NCBI GenBank assembly: GCA_021397835.1
Contig: JAJFZO010000049.1
Span: forward strand, 1,183,001 to 1,247,000
Direction: 5' to 3'
Length of the DNA: 64,000 bases
Source: Moringa oleifera
Lineage: Eukaryota; Streptophyta; Magnoliopsida; Brassicales; Moringaceae
The position numbers were made by a program, and so were the translations under genes. Below are positions 25,570 through 35,916 of this stretch, one piece after another. Numbering within the stretch: position 1 is the first letter of the stretch; every line of letters starts with the position of its first letter. Below the pieces are notes generated by a model. It had not been told where the DNA came from, did not search any database, and worked only from the letters and a program-made list of their open reading frames with translations.

Positions 25570-26360
25570 AAACAAGGGCATATTTGCATCTTCGATCACC
25601 TGATATTTGAGGATGGATTGGGGCCTGATGGAAGTAATTTTTCTGATGGGTATCTCTCCTTTGCCAAATGCGAAGTAAGAAAGGGCAATAATGAGCTCTT
25701 ATCTATTCAATCAAATGGAAGATGGGATTGTCACTGAACATCGTGCCATTTTCTAGCCCCTTCTTTGTAATTGAATCTGTATCTCATTAGAATCACAATT
25801 ATTCTTGTAGATAGGGAAAAAAGAAATAGTTATGCATGCCCAGTTGCCTGCTTCCGAAATACCTCACTGCCTGTCCCTCTTTTCCTTCCCCCTCCCTCAA
25901 TTTGTTTTCCATTTCCCATTTCATTCTATTTTCCACATTTTGTATAATGTTTCTGTTTCTGTTTCTTTTGGGTGTGAATATAAATAAAGCAATTTGTTGA
26001 AATGTCACTCACCTAGTGTATGGGATCAACCCAAATTTGTAATTGCTTTTTGAGTTGTTATGCATTTGGATATAAGCAGGCTGTAGGCTGTAGCCAGGTC
26101 ATTGCCTTGTTTACAAGGCATACTGGTTTAAGGCCACCTAACTTTTCCCGGGATACAATTGTTGCTATTTACTTGCAATTTTGGAGCTCTATTAAAGTAT
26201 TTAAGTGATTTTTTTTTTTGGGGGTTTCTGGTCAAAAAGAAAAAATGTTGCTCTTTATTCATAATTTTTAGCTCTATTTAAAGATTTAAGTTCCTATGAT
26301 CCCCCATTCCATTTATTTTACTGTAACTATTTGTGATTAGATTCTGAAAGTATACTCAGT
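25570..26360 (+). other. 3' untranslated region and downstream flank of RIC1
   Basis: No coding exon is seen after the TAG at 25567-25569. A candidate poly(A) signal AATAAA lies at 25983-25988 after a T-rich stretch containing repeated tttctg, so transcript ends near 26000 are plausible. The plus-strand frame at 26020-26208 has no support. Confidence 0.45.
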
Positions 26361-26861
26361 CCTGCTGTTCACTCAACAGACTTCCATGACAAGACAGCAG
26401 GGAAAGTGCCACTGTACCAGTTGGTTCACTAACGGTTATGGATTTTTTGCTGCAGAAAGAAAAATTAGTGGTGGTCTGGAACAGGAAAAATAGCAGGGTT
26501 CGCAAAGTGAGTGTCTACTGTCTAGAGCTCCAGCTTTATTCAATTTTTTCATGAACGATTCCTGTCAGTTTCAGACCTCATTCGTCTCAACTTTAATATA
26601 GGTTCCCAATTCCCCCACTGAGAATGATAATCTGTAATCACACTCAAATGTCTAAGCTTTTGTGCATTTTCCGTTTGGGTAAACCCCCAAAGTTACAGAT
26701 TAATCACATGGAATGAAATTCTTGCCACTATTTGATTACTTTAGCCTGACGCATTTTTACTTATTACATCGCAACAAAACCACCCAGTCAAGGAGCCTCC
26801 TTACAGTATAGTTACCAAGAGCACTCAATACACGAAACTCTGCAGCCTCCTCTGCAATGGA

Positions 26862-26966
26862 ATGAGTAAATCACCAAATAAAGCTTAGAGATTCAAAGTG
26901 CAGATTATCAGCCAATAGTATGAGTTAATCACCAGCTAAAGCTGATAGATTCAAAATGCAGATTCT
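26862..26966. repeat. 58-bp tandem duplication of the FRO coding 3' end
   Basis: The segment from 26920 (atgagttaatcaccagc..., carrying the last codons and stop of FRO) is repeated from 26862 with several substitutions. The extra copy, read on the minus strand, still spells LHFESLSFIW then a stop, against LHFESISFSW in the real last exon. It is downstream of the genuine stop codon. Confidence 0.85.
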
Positions 26967-29883
26967 GTGCCAGACCAGATGAACTGATTCTCGCAGCTTC
27001 ATGTCTCATCTTCTTCGGACCAGAAACAAGAACTCCCACACTTGATTCTGGGAACCCAAGTAGAATTCCTGCAATCCACAAAAAAACAGACAAAAATTAG
27101 TTTGTGATCATCAGGCTGATCACCAACATAATCTATCCATGTTATGGCAATAAGATGAACGACTTACTCTTCAGGTCAGGTTTCTTCCCATAGTGCACAA
27201 CCGTGGTTTCAACCAGAGACTGATTGAGGAGGCTTCCCAATTCTCTATCGGCATGGCCTACCCCTCCCGCCGGTGATACAGTCGGCGTCATCTCTTCAAT
27301 GTTCTGAATCTGGTTCCCTTCATTTGCATAACGTTTCCTGTTCCAAAGGATTGCCGCACTAGCTGTTGCAGCTATACTAACGCATACCGCCAACATGTTC
27401 AAGACAGCTCTCCAAGAATACGAGAAGATCTTGTTCGAGTTGTGATCTATTGGATAGATGTAATATCTTGTAATGACCCCAATTAACACTAGGAACATGA
27501 CAAATGATGATGAGATGATGGCTCCGAGCCAGAGCCAGCCATTGGGGCCTAAAATGGGAGACACCGGTGAATCCCTTACGTGGGGCTTGAACCATAAGGT
27601 TCGAAGCTTCAAGTTACTGTTGGATGGTTGTGTTTCTCTTGTAACATAAGCCTCAATCTGAAGGTGCAAATTGGAAAGGTCAGATGGGGCGCCGGTGATG
27701 GGGAGGATGAGGTCTAACATGGTGAGATCTGAAGTTTTCTTGAATGCGCAGATTAGGGTTACATCTGGAGTCTTGCATTTCATTGTTTGACTCATAAAGA
27801 TTAGCTCTCTGATTACAGAGATAAAGGGAGTAATGCCACTGCCTCCACTCACCATCACAAGCTTCTCATGCCTGCACAAATTATATATGAATATCAAGTC
27901 TTTGTTTGTTTGATGAGAAAAAAGAAAGAAACTTCTCTTAGTGGGGAAAGCTGCTTGGTTTGATTCTTGTATAGGACTGTACTAACCTCAGGAAATGTGA
28001 GGAAGCAGGTCCATAAGGTCCTTCCAGAGATACTTCGAGATGATGGACGGAAGAAGGAGATGAAAGCATCTGGTAGAGCTTGGTAGACCAACTTCCTTCA
28101 CTCTTGATGACCAAACTGAGTCTTTCTGGTTCCAAATTACTATTGGAAGTAACAGTGAAGGGATGCCATTGCAGCTTGGAAATGCTTGGCACATTTATGA
28201 ACATAATGCTAGTCGGACTATAACTCAAACCTTGTAAAAAAAAACAAACCCGAATTAACATCTCAATATGAAATATAAATTAATGAACTTATCTAAAGTA
28301 CAGCAAATGAAATTAGGATATGTAGTTGCAGTACTCGGGGTTTTGGAGAAATTGAGTTCCAGGGTATCGAAGGGAAGGAGACGGGCAGAGACTAATTGGA
28401 CTCTTCTTCTTGATTGCAGGAATCTCAAGTAACGATCAACCATGAAGAGGTAAAAACCAGGAAGCATGATCAAGGAGAAAGAGATGCCGACATGGAGGAT
28501 GAAGAAGACGATAAAGATGATGTAGAGGTGATGAGTGTAGAAGAAGAGCTCAAACATCTTTCTCCGTATGCGAGGAAACGTTGTTGCCCACATCAATAGT
28601 CCTGCTACCAACGATATCTCCCCAGCAACAATTGATACATCATGTTGGTCCCATTTTAACATCTGGGTATGATCCAAAAAGGGTAAATATAATATCTCAA
28701 TTAGTCCTTAGGGTTGATTTGTATGTATTAATCAATTTGTCAAAAGGGAAATTAAGAAGCTTTAACTACCTCATTAGTACTATTGGCGAGTACCCATACG
28801 ATAATGAAACCAAGGCCATGAGCAGTGAAGAGTAGCAGGACCAAGTGACCAAGCCATATGTGGTACTTGATGCTACTCTCAGAGGTCAACCCAAACAGAG
28901 GCAGCACCGATGAGCCCCGAGTCACAGGGAAGAAGAGAAATGCAAGACATATGTTGCCAACTAGTCCTAGATCTTCTGCTGCATTAGCCAACTTAGATTC
29001 CCATCTGATAAACAACCATGGCAGAACTTCAAATCAACACCAGTACGTACTTTTTTCTCTACCCATTCAAGATTTTCAGCCTATGACATATATGTAAAGT
29101 TCGTCGAGGTTAATAAGTTTTTATGATCTTACACTTTCTCCCCGTATTGTGCAGCTGATTGTGGGGTGACGGTGGCAAAGCTGTTGTGTATGTAAGTTGA
29201 CAAAGACCAGACAAGGAGAGCAATGAACATGAGAAAGAAGGTTAGCTCTATGGTTGAAACTATCCCCAGAGGGCCTTTCACTAGCATCGGCCGTCTCCAT
29301 GGCGCCAAAAACTTCTTCTCCCCCTTGCTTCTGTTTATTAACGTGCATGCGAGAATCTATTATAATAATAACTTTTTGGTAATTACATGATAAAAGCAGT
29401 GAAGATCGATATAGAAACGAATGAACATATATGAACGAAGATTACCTTTCCGTGATGTTTCTGTTCCTTTTGGTTCCCAGATGAAGGTATAAGCAACCCA
29501 GAGCAGCGACGAAGAGAATAGGCAACGTGTAAAGCAGAAGAGTTCTACCTGTAACAACACAGAATGGTTGCAGATTAACAAGAGCCTGTGAAAATCGATG
29601 AAGGAGAAAATTCTCAGAGACTAATTATCTTTATTTTTGGGTCAGTGTTGAGTAGTACTGTTTGAATATACAGACCTTCGTTTCCGAAGTAGGTAGATTG
29701 ATTGTACTTGCTTTTGATAACAGGCAACCATTTATTCTTGTAAGTTGCAGTGGGCATCATCACCCATACCAAAAGAGTTCCAAGAAAAACCACCATCGCT
29801 ACGACCCTTGTCGCTCCCCTAACCATGTCCGTTGTTTCAAGTGACGAAGAAGACGACTCCTGCTTTACCGCCATTGAAGCCAT
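26929..29883 (-). CDS. FRO: Ferric-chelate reductase, FRO2-type (8 exons, 719 aa)
   Basis: Exons on the minus strand: 29883-29676, 29548-29446, 29330-29133, 29004-28770, 28662-28335, 28230-27987, 27871-27168, 27068-26929; 2160 nt, with phases closing throughout. The protein is an NADPH oxidase-like flavocytochrome b: an N-terminal membrane helix, then the ferric-reductase core with haem-ligand His pairs H218/H232 and H292/H305. The FAD loop is HPFTVTS (380-386), the NADPH-binding motif SGGSGITPF (447-455), two further C-terminal membrane helices follow, and the closing GPKKM (690-694) comes before the end LHFESISFSW. The family moves electrons from cytosolic NADPH across the plasma membrane to reduce Fe(III) or Cu(II) chelates before uptake. 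The C-terminus and exon layout resemble Arabidopsis FRO1/FRO2 more than the chloroplast or leaf FRO6/7 group; the exact orthologue is not decidable here. No lesion is seen. Confidence 0.94.
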
Positions 29884-32800
29884 TCCCTCTCTCTCTCACA
29901 CACTCTCTAAGAAGTATTCAAGTCACTGAGAGAGAATCTGATGGGTCTGTGTAGAGAATGTGAGTGGAATGACCTGCTTAAATAGGTAAGAATTTAGTAT
30001 GGCAGAGAGAGAGATAAGGCATACGTAACGCAGAGCAGCATGACCCACGAAGATCAATTTGTCAGATAACTTTCCTTTTTAATGCCGAGGAAGATGAAAT
30101 GGGGCTTGAACAAGTTGACTTTGCTTAAGGGTCGACAATGGCTTGACCCCTTTCCATCTCCAACCAGCCAAGATCATGCAGCCATTGGCCCAAGACCTCG
30201 TTTTCTTCTGCTGTAATCCAGCAGACTATTCACATCCACAAATATATCTTACCATAATGAGGGCCCAGATCAAACCTGGAACTGCTAAATAGGGAGGGTT
30301 TGTTTTCAGACGGCATCTGAGCGTCTGGTCCGTATGATTAGTGTATTGAATAGTGAGTGCCAACAGAGCAGAATTCCGTGGCCCGAACGCAAAACCGGGG
30401 AGTCTCCTTCGTGGCTGGCGCGTGTGAAAATGTGCTACTTTTGACTCGTCGAAGGGAGACTCGCGCCCAAGCGACTCTTTGTCAGCGTCGCTGTGTGTCT
30501 GTCTCGTGCCAGATGCTGACGTGTGAAGGATAAAGTGTGCTATATATTAAACTTATGGTGATTTACCTGTTCTAATATTACTTTAAATTATATTCATTTT
30601 TTTAGTTAGAACTCAAATATTAATTGATTCAATTTTTTTCATTTTAATTTTATTAAACATTATCCAAAAATATAAAAATTAGAGATATTTAAATTAATTT
30701 ACAAATGCAAAAAAAAAAAAAATCAACCTACCATCCCTTGTCAAATTTACACTGCAAATTTTTAAAAAAATTATAAAAATAAATTATGAGTAGTAATAAC
30801 CTGTAAAATGTATTTGAGTTAATTTAATCATAAAATTGCTATTTATTTTTTATAATAATTTAAAATAAAAATTAAATTAAATCAAATTGAAATATTATGA
30901 ATAAAATTAAATCAATCCATAATTCATAATTTAAATTAAAAAAATATTTTTTATTATTCTAATTCTTACAACAAAATTCAAAGTTTCAGAGTTTGATTAG
31001 TGGCTTACTGCTCTTTTAGTCCAATCTCTCCTAGAAAAAAGAGGAGAAAATTGAATTCCAACCTCCAAAACAGAAAATAGTGGTGAACCTGATTTTTCTA
31101 AAAACAAAAAATAAAAATAAAAATAAATAAATAAAAATAATATATATATATATTTATATATATTGAAGATCCCTCTGATGCTTTAATTTAATAATAAAAA
31201 AATTATAGAACTGAAGAGAGTAATTTGTTGAAAGAACTGAAAAAAAAAAAAAAATTGAGATGGCTGTGGCGTACCTCTGCGTCGGATCTGCTTTCCTTTT
31301 TCACACTTCCTGTGCGTTTCCTGCTGCACGCGCTTTTTATCAGCTAAACTCGTAACATTCAATTATGAAGCCATCTAATTTTAGTAACCATTCTCTTCAT
31401 AAATTTTGCTTTTGGCAATTGGTGTTTCATATTTAATTGTCATTTATTCATTTGAGTTGCATTAAATTTTTAGGAAAATTTATGACGCATCATATTTAAT
31501 GAAATTAATATTTTTTGTCATTAATATAAATTATAAAAATATATATTTTAAATTTATTATTAAAAATTATCATAAATTCAAATCAATAAAAAAATAATTA
31601 TTTTTTATTTTTCAAAAGTTTTTAAGTAGGGAGGAAACAGGAACGACAGTTGTTCTTGTTTCATATCTGAGCTTGGTTTTTTTTTTTTTATTTATACATA
31701 TACACACATAAAACTCAAAATTAAAATTTAATTAAAATTAAACTTACATTTAAATTTATTTAAAAATTAAATTTAATATTAAAATAAATTTCAACTCACA
31801 ATTATTTAAATTAAATATATTTTTAAAAAAAATAAGTAAAAAACAATAAGACAGAAAACAGAGATCTTATATAAATGTATTTGTTATTTCTATTTTTGTT
31901 AAACAAAAAATGAAAAAAAAAAATAGATTTATAAATAAGGATGAAAATAAGAAAAATATCTTGTTGCTGCCTAGTTTACATCCTGATATTCAATTTTTTT
32001 TATATACAACAAAAGTATTATTTATATAAACTAATAATATTTAAATTTAGATAAAATATCTTTTTATCAAAATAAAAGAATAATTTAAAATAATATAGCC
32101 AAAAATCATCCATCTTGTTATCATTTTTCATTTAAACGCGATTAAGTGCAAAGTTATAATAAGATCCAATACATCATACGTAATTTTATATGTATTACAC
32201 TTTATTGGTTAAATTCATTGGGTATCTGTTGACATATTTGCCCATTTAAAATGACTAGAGAGAGAAACTCTTTTAATATACACAAAAATAAAAATAAAAA
32301 ATTAAGATATTCACTGTCCGAGTAATTATCTGTTATATAATATTTTTTAATAAAAATATTATATAATTTTTCAATAAAATTAAACTGAATGATTTTTCTT
32401 CCAGAATTCAAACACAATTTTTAAACTATAAATAGATAAATGGTCGTAAGCTGATAATTACGTTACAATAAAATCACCAAAAAAAAAAAAAAGCTTATTC
32501 ATTACATGTATCACAATAATACATAAACCCTTATTATCTTAATAATAAATCAAATTTGTATCTCCGAGGCCCATATGCACAAAGCTAGTTGGAATTGTGG
32601 CCTAACAAGCTAATACCAAAGCCTAGAGGATGGAACAACTCCCGTGCCAGAGCAATATTTTTTTTTTTATAAAAATTATTTAAAATCTAAAATTTTATTT
32701 TTTATTTAATTAAATTTTTAATTTTAAATAATTTTTAATTAATTTATTTAAATTAAATTAGACTTTACAATTTTTTTAAAAAATAATGATATTTAAAAGC

Positions 32801-33440
32801 AATATTTTTATAACAAATTTTAATTTAAAAATTTTCAGTAACAAAAATAATATCACCATAAAAAAATCAAATTTGTTGAAGCATTAAAAATATTTTTTAA
32901 AAATTATACTACCCAAAGTTTTCAAAAATTGTAAACAATAATATGTTAACTTATTCAAATTTAAGTATGAAAATTAAAATATTAAAACATATTATAAAAT
33001 GTGAGTAATTTTTTAAATATTTTAATAATAAAAATATCATTAATTTTATACAATAATTTTCACTAAAATTTAATTTAAATAAAATTACTAAATCTAAATT
33101 TATTTTTAAATAATATTTACCATATTCTTTATGATACCGTAGTAATATATTAGAAATTGAAATGGAAAAATATCATATAGTTCTGTATCTTTTGCAAGAA
33201 AAAAAAAGCATATAATATGATTGTATATATCATTAAAATACTTGACATAAAGATACATATTGAACTTAGGGGAGCTAAATTATTACAGCAGCACTTAACA
33301 CAAAAATATAAAAAACCGATACCAAAATCATAGCAGGAGGAAGATTGACTTCAATACTGTAAAAGAGAAGCACATTCCATGTTTTATCATACACATTTAT
33401 TAGTACAATAGCTTAGGGTTTTCAGAGGCATCAAATTCAC
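29884..33440. other. FRO promoter region and AT-rich spacer
   Basis: The first 600 bases are balanced in composition and should hold the FRO promoter and leader (for example gcttaaataggt near 29978 as a weak TATA-like string read on the minus strand). From 30540 the DNA is strongly A/T-rich, with an AT microsatellite near 31139-31160. No gene is recognised. Confidence 0.5.
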
Positions 33441-33620
33441 ACTCACGGTGGTCAGATGGCTAGAATCTTGCCAGCACGAACTTTGGCAATTTCCAATTAA
33501 ACTTGTGGAACATCCACAGGCAACTATCACTATGCTGCAGACCCCCAACCATCCGTCTGTTCATTACCATGGAAAATACCCATATGCGGACAAGTGAACT
33601 GCAATCAAAGGAACTAAACC
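33441..33620 (-). pseudogene. Diverged copy of the malectin-gene coding 3' end
   Basis: About 130 bases downstream of the malectin-like gene's stop there is a second, mutated version of its terminal coding segment. Bases 33507-33525 are identical to 33751-33769, and read on the minus strand the copy spells SMVMNRRMVGG (compare SMVMRRRLVGA) before drifting out of frame. It covers only the end of the membrane segment and the cytoplasmic tail. It looks like a partial tandem duplication, not a full second gene. Confidence 0.6.
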
Positions 33621-33701
33621 TCGAATATTCTCTAAGCTACAATGCTTTCTGTAGTATACAGAACTTTTAAATTATGAAACCAAATGATCCCTTAAGAAGG
33701 G

Positions 33702-35120
33702 TCAGAAGTTTTGGGGTACAAGCTGGCTGCCAAGCTTCGTGTTCATTTGGGGAACATCCACAGGCAACTTAGCCCATGCCACAGCGTCCCTTGCCCCAAC
33801 TAGCCTTCTGCGCATCACCATAGAAATACTCACCAACAAGCACACGACAGCAATCGTAGGAAGCAGAACACCCATATCCCTTCTAGGCCAACTCTTCAAG
33901 ATCAATTCTGCAGGTAGCTCACCGTCAAGACTGCCCATTGAATTATTCATCTTCATGATCTCAACACCGTTTAAAATAGCATCAACTGTGTAAGCCATGC
34001 TCTTGCTTGAAGGTCCAACACTGACACTCAAATCGCCAGAAGGATTGCCATCAACTGCAAAGTCAGCATAAAACGGAGATGCCAAGGCATAATTTGCAAC
34101 ATATGTGAGATCCAAATCTTGATAGGCCAACTGCCCATTAACATAAACGTTGAAAAATAGCAGACCAAGTGATGAACTAGCAATGTCGCAGAAATGCATC
34201 CGAACAAGATACTTATAACCATCAATCACAGGAAACACCCATGTAATGTTCCCCTTAGGAATTGAAGCATTCTTGCTAGAAATCACTCGGGCAGTATTAT
34301 ACACGTTGTCTGGGGCAACTTCTCTGCTTGCACCTCCAGGTTGATACTTAATTCGACCACTAAAATACACCCTATTTGATCCATCACCAGTTTTCAGGAA
34401 GTCATCATCAGGAATCCAAGTTCTCCAGAAAGAATCGTTAAATGGGGTAACTTTGGGACCGCCCACATTGACCCTATGCACTGTTTCAAAAGCTTTGTTT
34501 GTTAAACCCTCAAAATTCCCCATATCACCATTGACAAACTTAGCGCTATCTGCAATTAAGTCTCTAGGAGCAGATATCACTTCGATTGCATTAACATATG
34601 CGAATTTTGATATCTGACTAGGCATAAGCTTAATAACAAGCTTCTCACTGTCGATCCAGATCAGGTACTCCTTAACCCTAGGGCCTAAGTTGTTCTCACA
34701 GCTAAAATTGCTCAAGACGACATACCCATTAACAAAAACGTGAAATTGAGCATCATCGAAATCGAATTTTGAAGAGTTGAAACGGTTGAAATGAAGGCGT
34801 ACCATGTGGGTTCCTTGCTCAACGATTTTAAAAACATACTTCGATGGTCTCTTGAAAACCTTAGCTGTGCTATAGATTTGGGGCAGACCCAGAGCAGGGC
34901 TCTCCGCTCGCAGAGAAATTCCCGGAGTTGAGGTGAAGAACGGTGAGTTGGAGGAGGACGAGTCAGCACTGAATCGGCGATTTTCTACAGTGGTGTCCAC
35001 GGGAGAGCCGCAGTCGATGAGATAGTTGTCCGTGGGAGTGAAAGAGAGGACAAGAGCACATAGCAGAAACAGAGAGAAAAAGAAGAGTGAAAAACTTCGA
35101 TTCGAACTTAAAGCCTCCAT
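33702..35120 (-). CDS. Malectin-like (CrRLK1L-type) receptor protein lacking a kinase (472 aa)
   Basis: Single-exon gene. I choose the ATG at 35118-35120 (MEALSSNRSFSLFFFS) because the longer frame, from 35165, only adds residues translated from a GA microsatellite. Signal peptide about 1-27. Two malectin-like domains in tandem follow, with family hallmarks NYLIDCGSP, STAKVFKRPSKYVF, HMVRLHFNRF, FWRTWIPDDDFL, ITWVFPVIDGYKYLVRMHFCD and YTVDAILNGVEIMK. A membrane helix lies at about 416-436 (GVLLPTIAVVCLLVSISMVM), then a basic tail of about 36 residues ending SQLVPQNF. CrRLK1L receptors normally continue into a Ser/Thr kinase of about 300 residues; here the frame stops where the juxtamembrane region would lead into it, and no kinase remnant is seen downstream. 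It resembles the ectodomain of the At5g24010 group. It may act as a kinase-less co-receptor for wall or peptide signals, which is inference. Confidence 0.88.
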   Translation of the reverse strand: MEALSSNRSFSLFFFSLFLLCALVLSFTPTDNYLIDCGSPVDTTVENRRFSADSSSSNSPFFTSTPGISLRAESPALGLPQIYSTAKVFKRPSKYVFKIVEQGTHMVRLHFNRFNSSKFDFDDAQFHVFVNGYVVLSNFSCENNLGPRVKEYLIWIDSEKLVIKLMPSQISKFAYVNAIEVISAPRDLIADSAKFVNGDMGNFEGLTNKAFETVHRVNVGGPKVTPFNDSFWRTWIPDDDFLKTGDGSNRVYFSGRIKYQPGGASREVAPDNVYNTARVISSKNASIPKGNITWVFPVIDGYKYLVRMHFCDIASSSLGLLFFNVYVNGQLAYQDLDLTYVANYALASPFYADFAVDGNPSGDLSVSVGPSSKSMAYTVDAILNGVEIMKMNNSMGSLDGELPAELILKSWPRRDMGVLLPTIAVVCLLVSISMVMRRRLVGARDAVAWAKLPVDVPQMNTKLGSQLVPQNF

Positions 35121-35121
35121 A

Positions 35122-35150
35122 TGAGAGAGACAGAGAGAGAGAGAGAGAGA
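35122..35150. repeat. (GA)n leader microsatellite of the malectin-like gene
   Basis: GA dinucleotides lie immediately upstream of the chosen start codon. Read on the minus strand as CT repeats, the tract stays open in frame and encodes a spurious SLSLSL extension. Confidence 0.8.
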
Positions 35151-35590
35151 AAGAAAAGGGGACACTGTCCTGAAGAAGAAAAGGAAGAACTATAAGTGAA
35201 TTAGGAAAGCCGTTGAAGCAACCCATTCTCGCAGCTGTCAAAGCGCGCTATTGGGGTTGGACGCGTTCCACGCGTATGGGCCTGGGTCCCATTCATCAAT
35301 AATGAAAGGCCGTGTTTACCTTTCTTCATTCACAATCATTCAGTATTTATTTTTCTTAAATCTTAATCGTTTGCTTCTCTGTTTTTATGAATCAGAGACA
35401 CGCAAGATTCCTTCGAACAGTTCATATCGACATTTGAAGAATCACACCTGAGATTCTGTAAATGCAAACTCAAGAAACGTTTCTTTGTTTTAACTGAGAA
35501 AAAAAAATTCCCATGATCATCCATTCACCTAAACTGGTTAAGCCATCAATATAAATAACAGAGAAGAAAGAACAAAAGAATCAATTAATA

Positions 35591-35837
35591 ATGAATAGCC
35601 ATGAAGGAAGCTGTTTCTCATCGAAGTTCAATAATCTCATCTTCTCTGCACACTCCTACATCAACCACCAACGTCCCTTCCTTCTCCGTGGGCAGCACCC
35701 TGCAACAGTTCCTTCTTGGAGGCTCCTCCATTGACACCATACCCAAAAGAAAACAAACTCGAATCAGTACCTTTTCATCAGATAAACCCAAATTTTTCAT
35801 GAAATTTTTACAGAACACTAAGGGTTATTACCCATAA
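35591..35837 (+). CDS. Possible small protein, 78 aa, unknown
   Basis: An open frame from 35601 encodes 78 residues starting MKEAVSHRSSIISSSLHTPT, rich in Ser/Thr and basic toward the end, closing FLQNTKGYYP. A TATA-like atataaata lies about 50 bases upstream and the start context is gccATGa. A second ATG at 35591 opens a different, shorter frame. I recognise no family, signal peptide or membrane segment. It could be a real short gene or chance open frame between the malectin and glycosyltransferase genes; composition is less AT-rich than the spacers, which slightly favours coding. Confidence 0.3.
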
Positions 35838-35916
35838 GATCACTTGGTTATTAATATTATCAGGGCACTCAAGTTACAGAAGGCAGAAAGAATGAAAGAT
35901 AGGGTAGTGTTAGTAG

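Noticed and set aside
28414..28599. Plus-strand acidic/basic frame (61 aa)
   Set aside because: Antisense to FRO exon 5, which is in frame with both neighbouring exons.
35121..35165. Longer N-terminus for the malectin-like protein
   Set aside because: Encoded by a GA microsatellite; the downstream Met starts a proper signal peptide.
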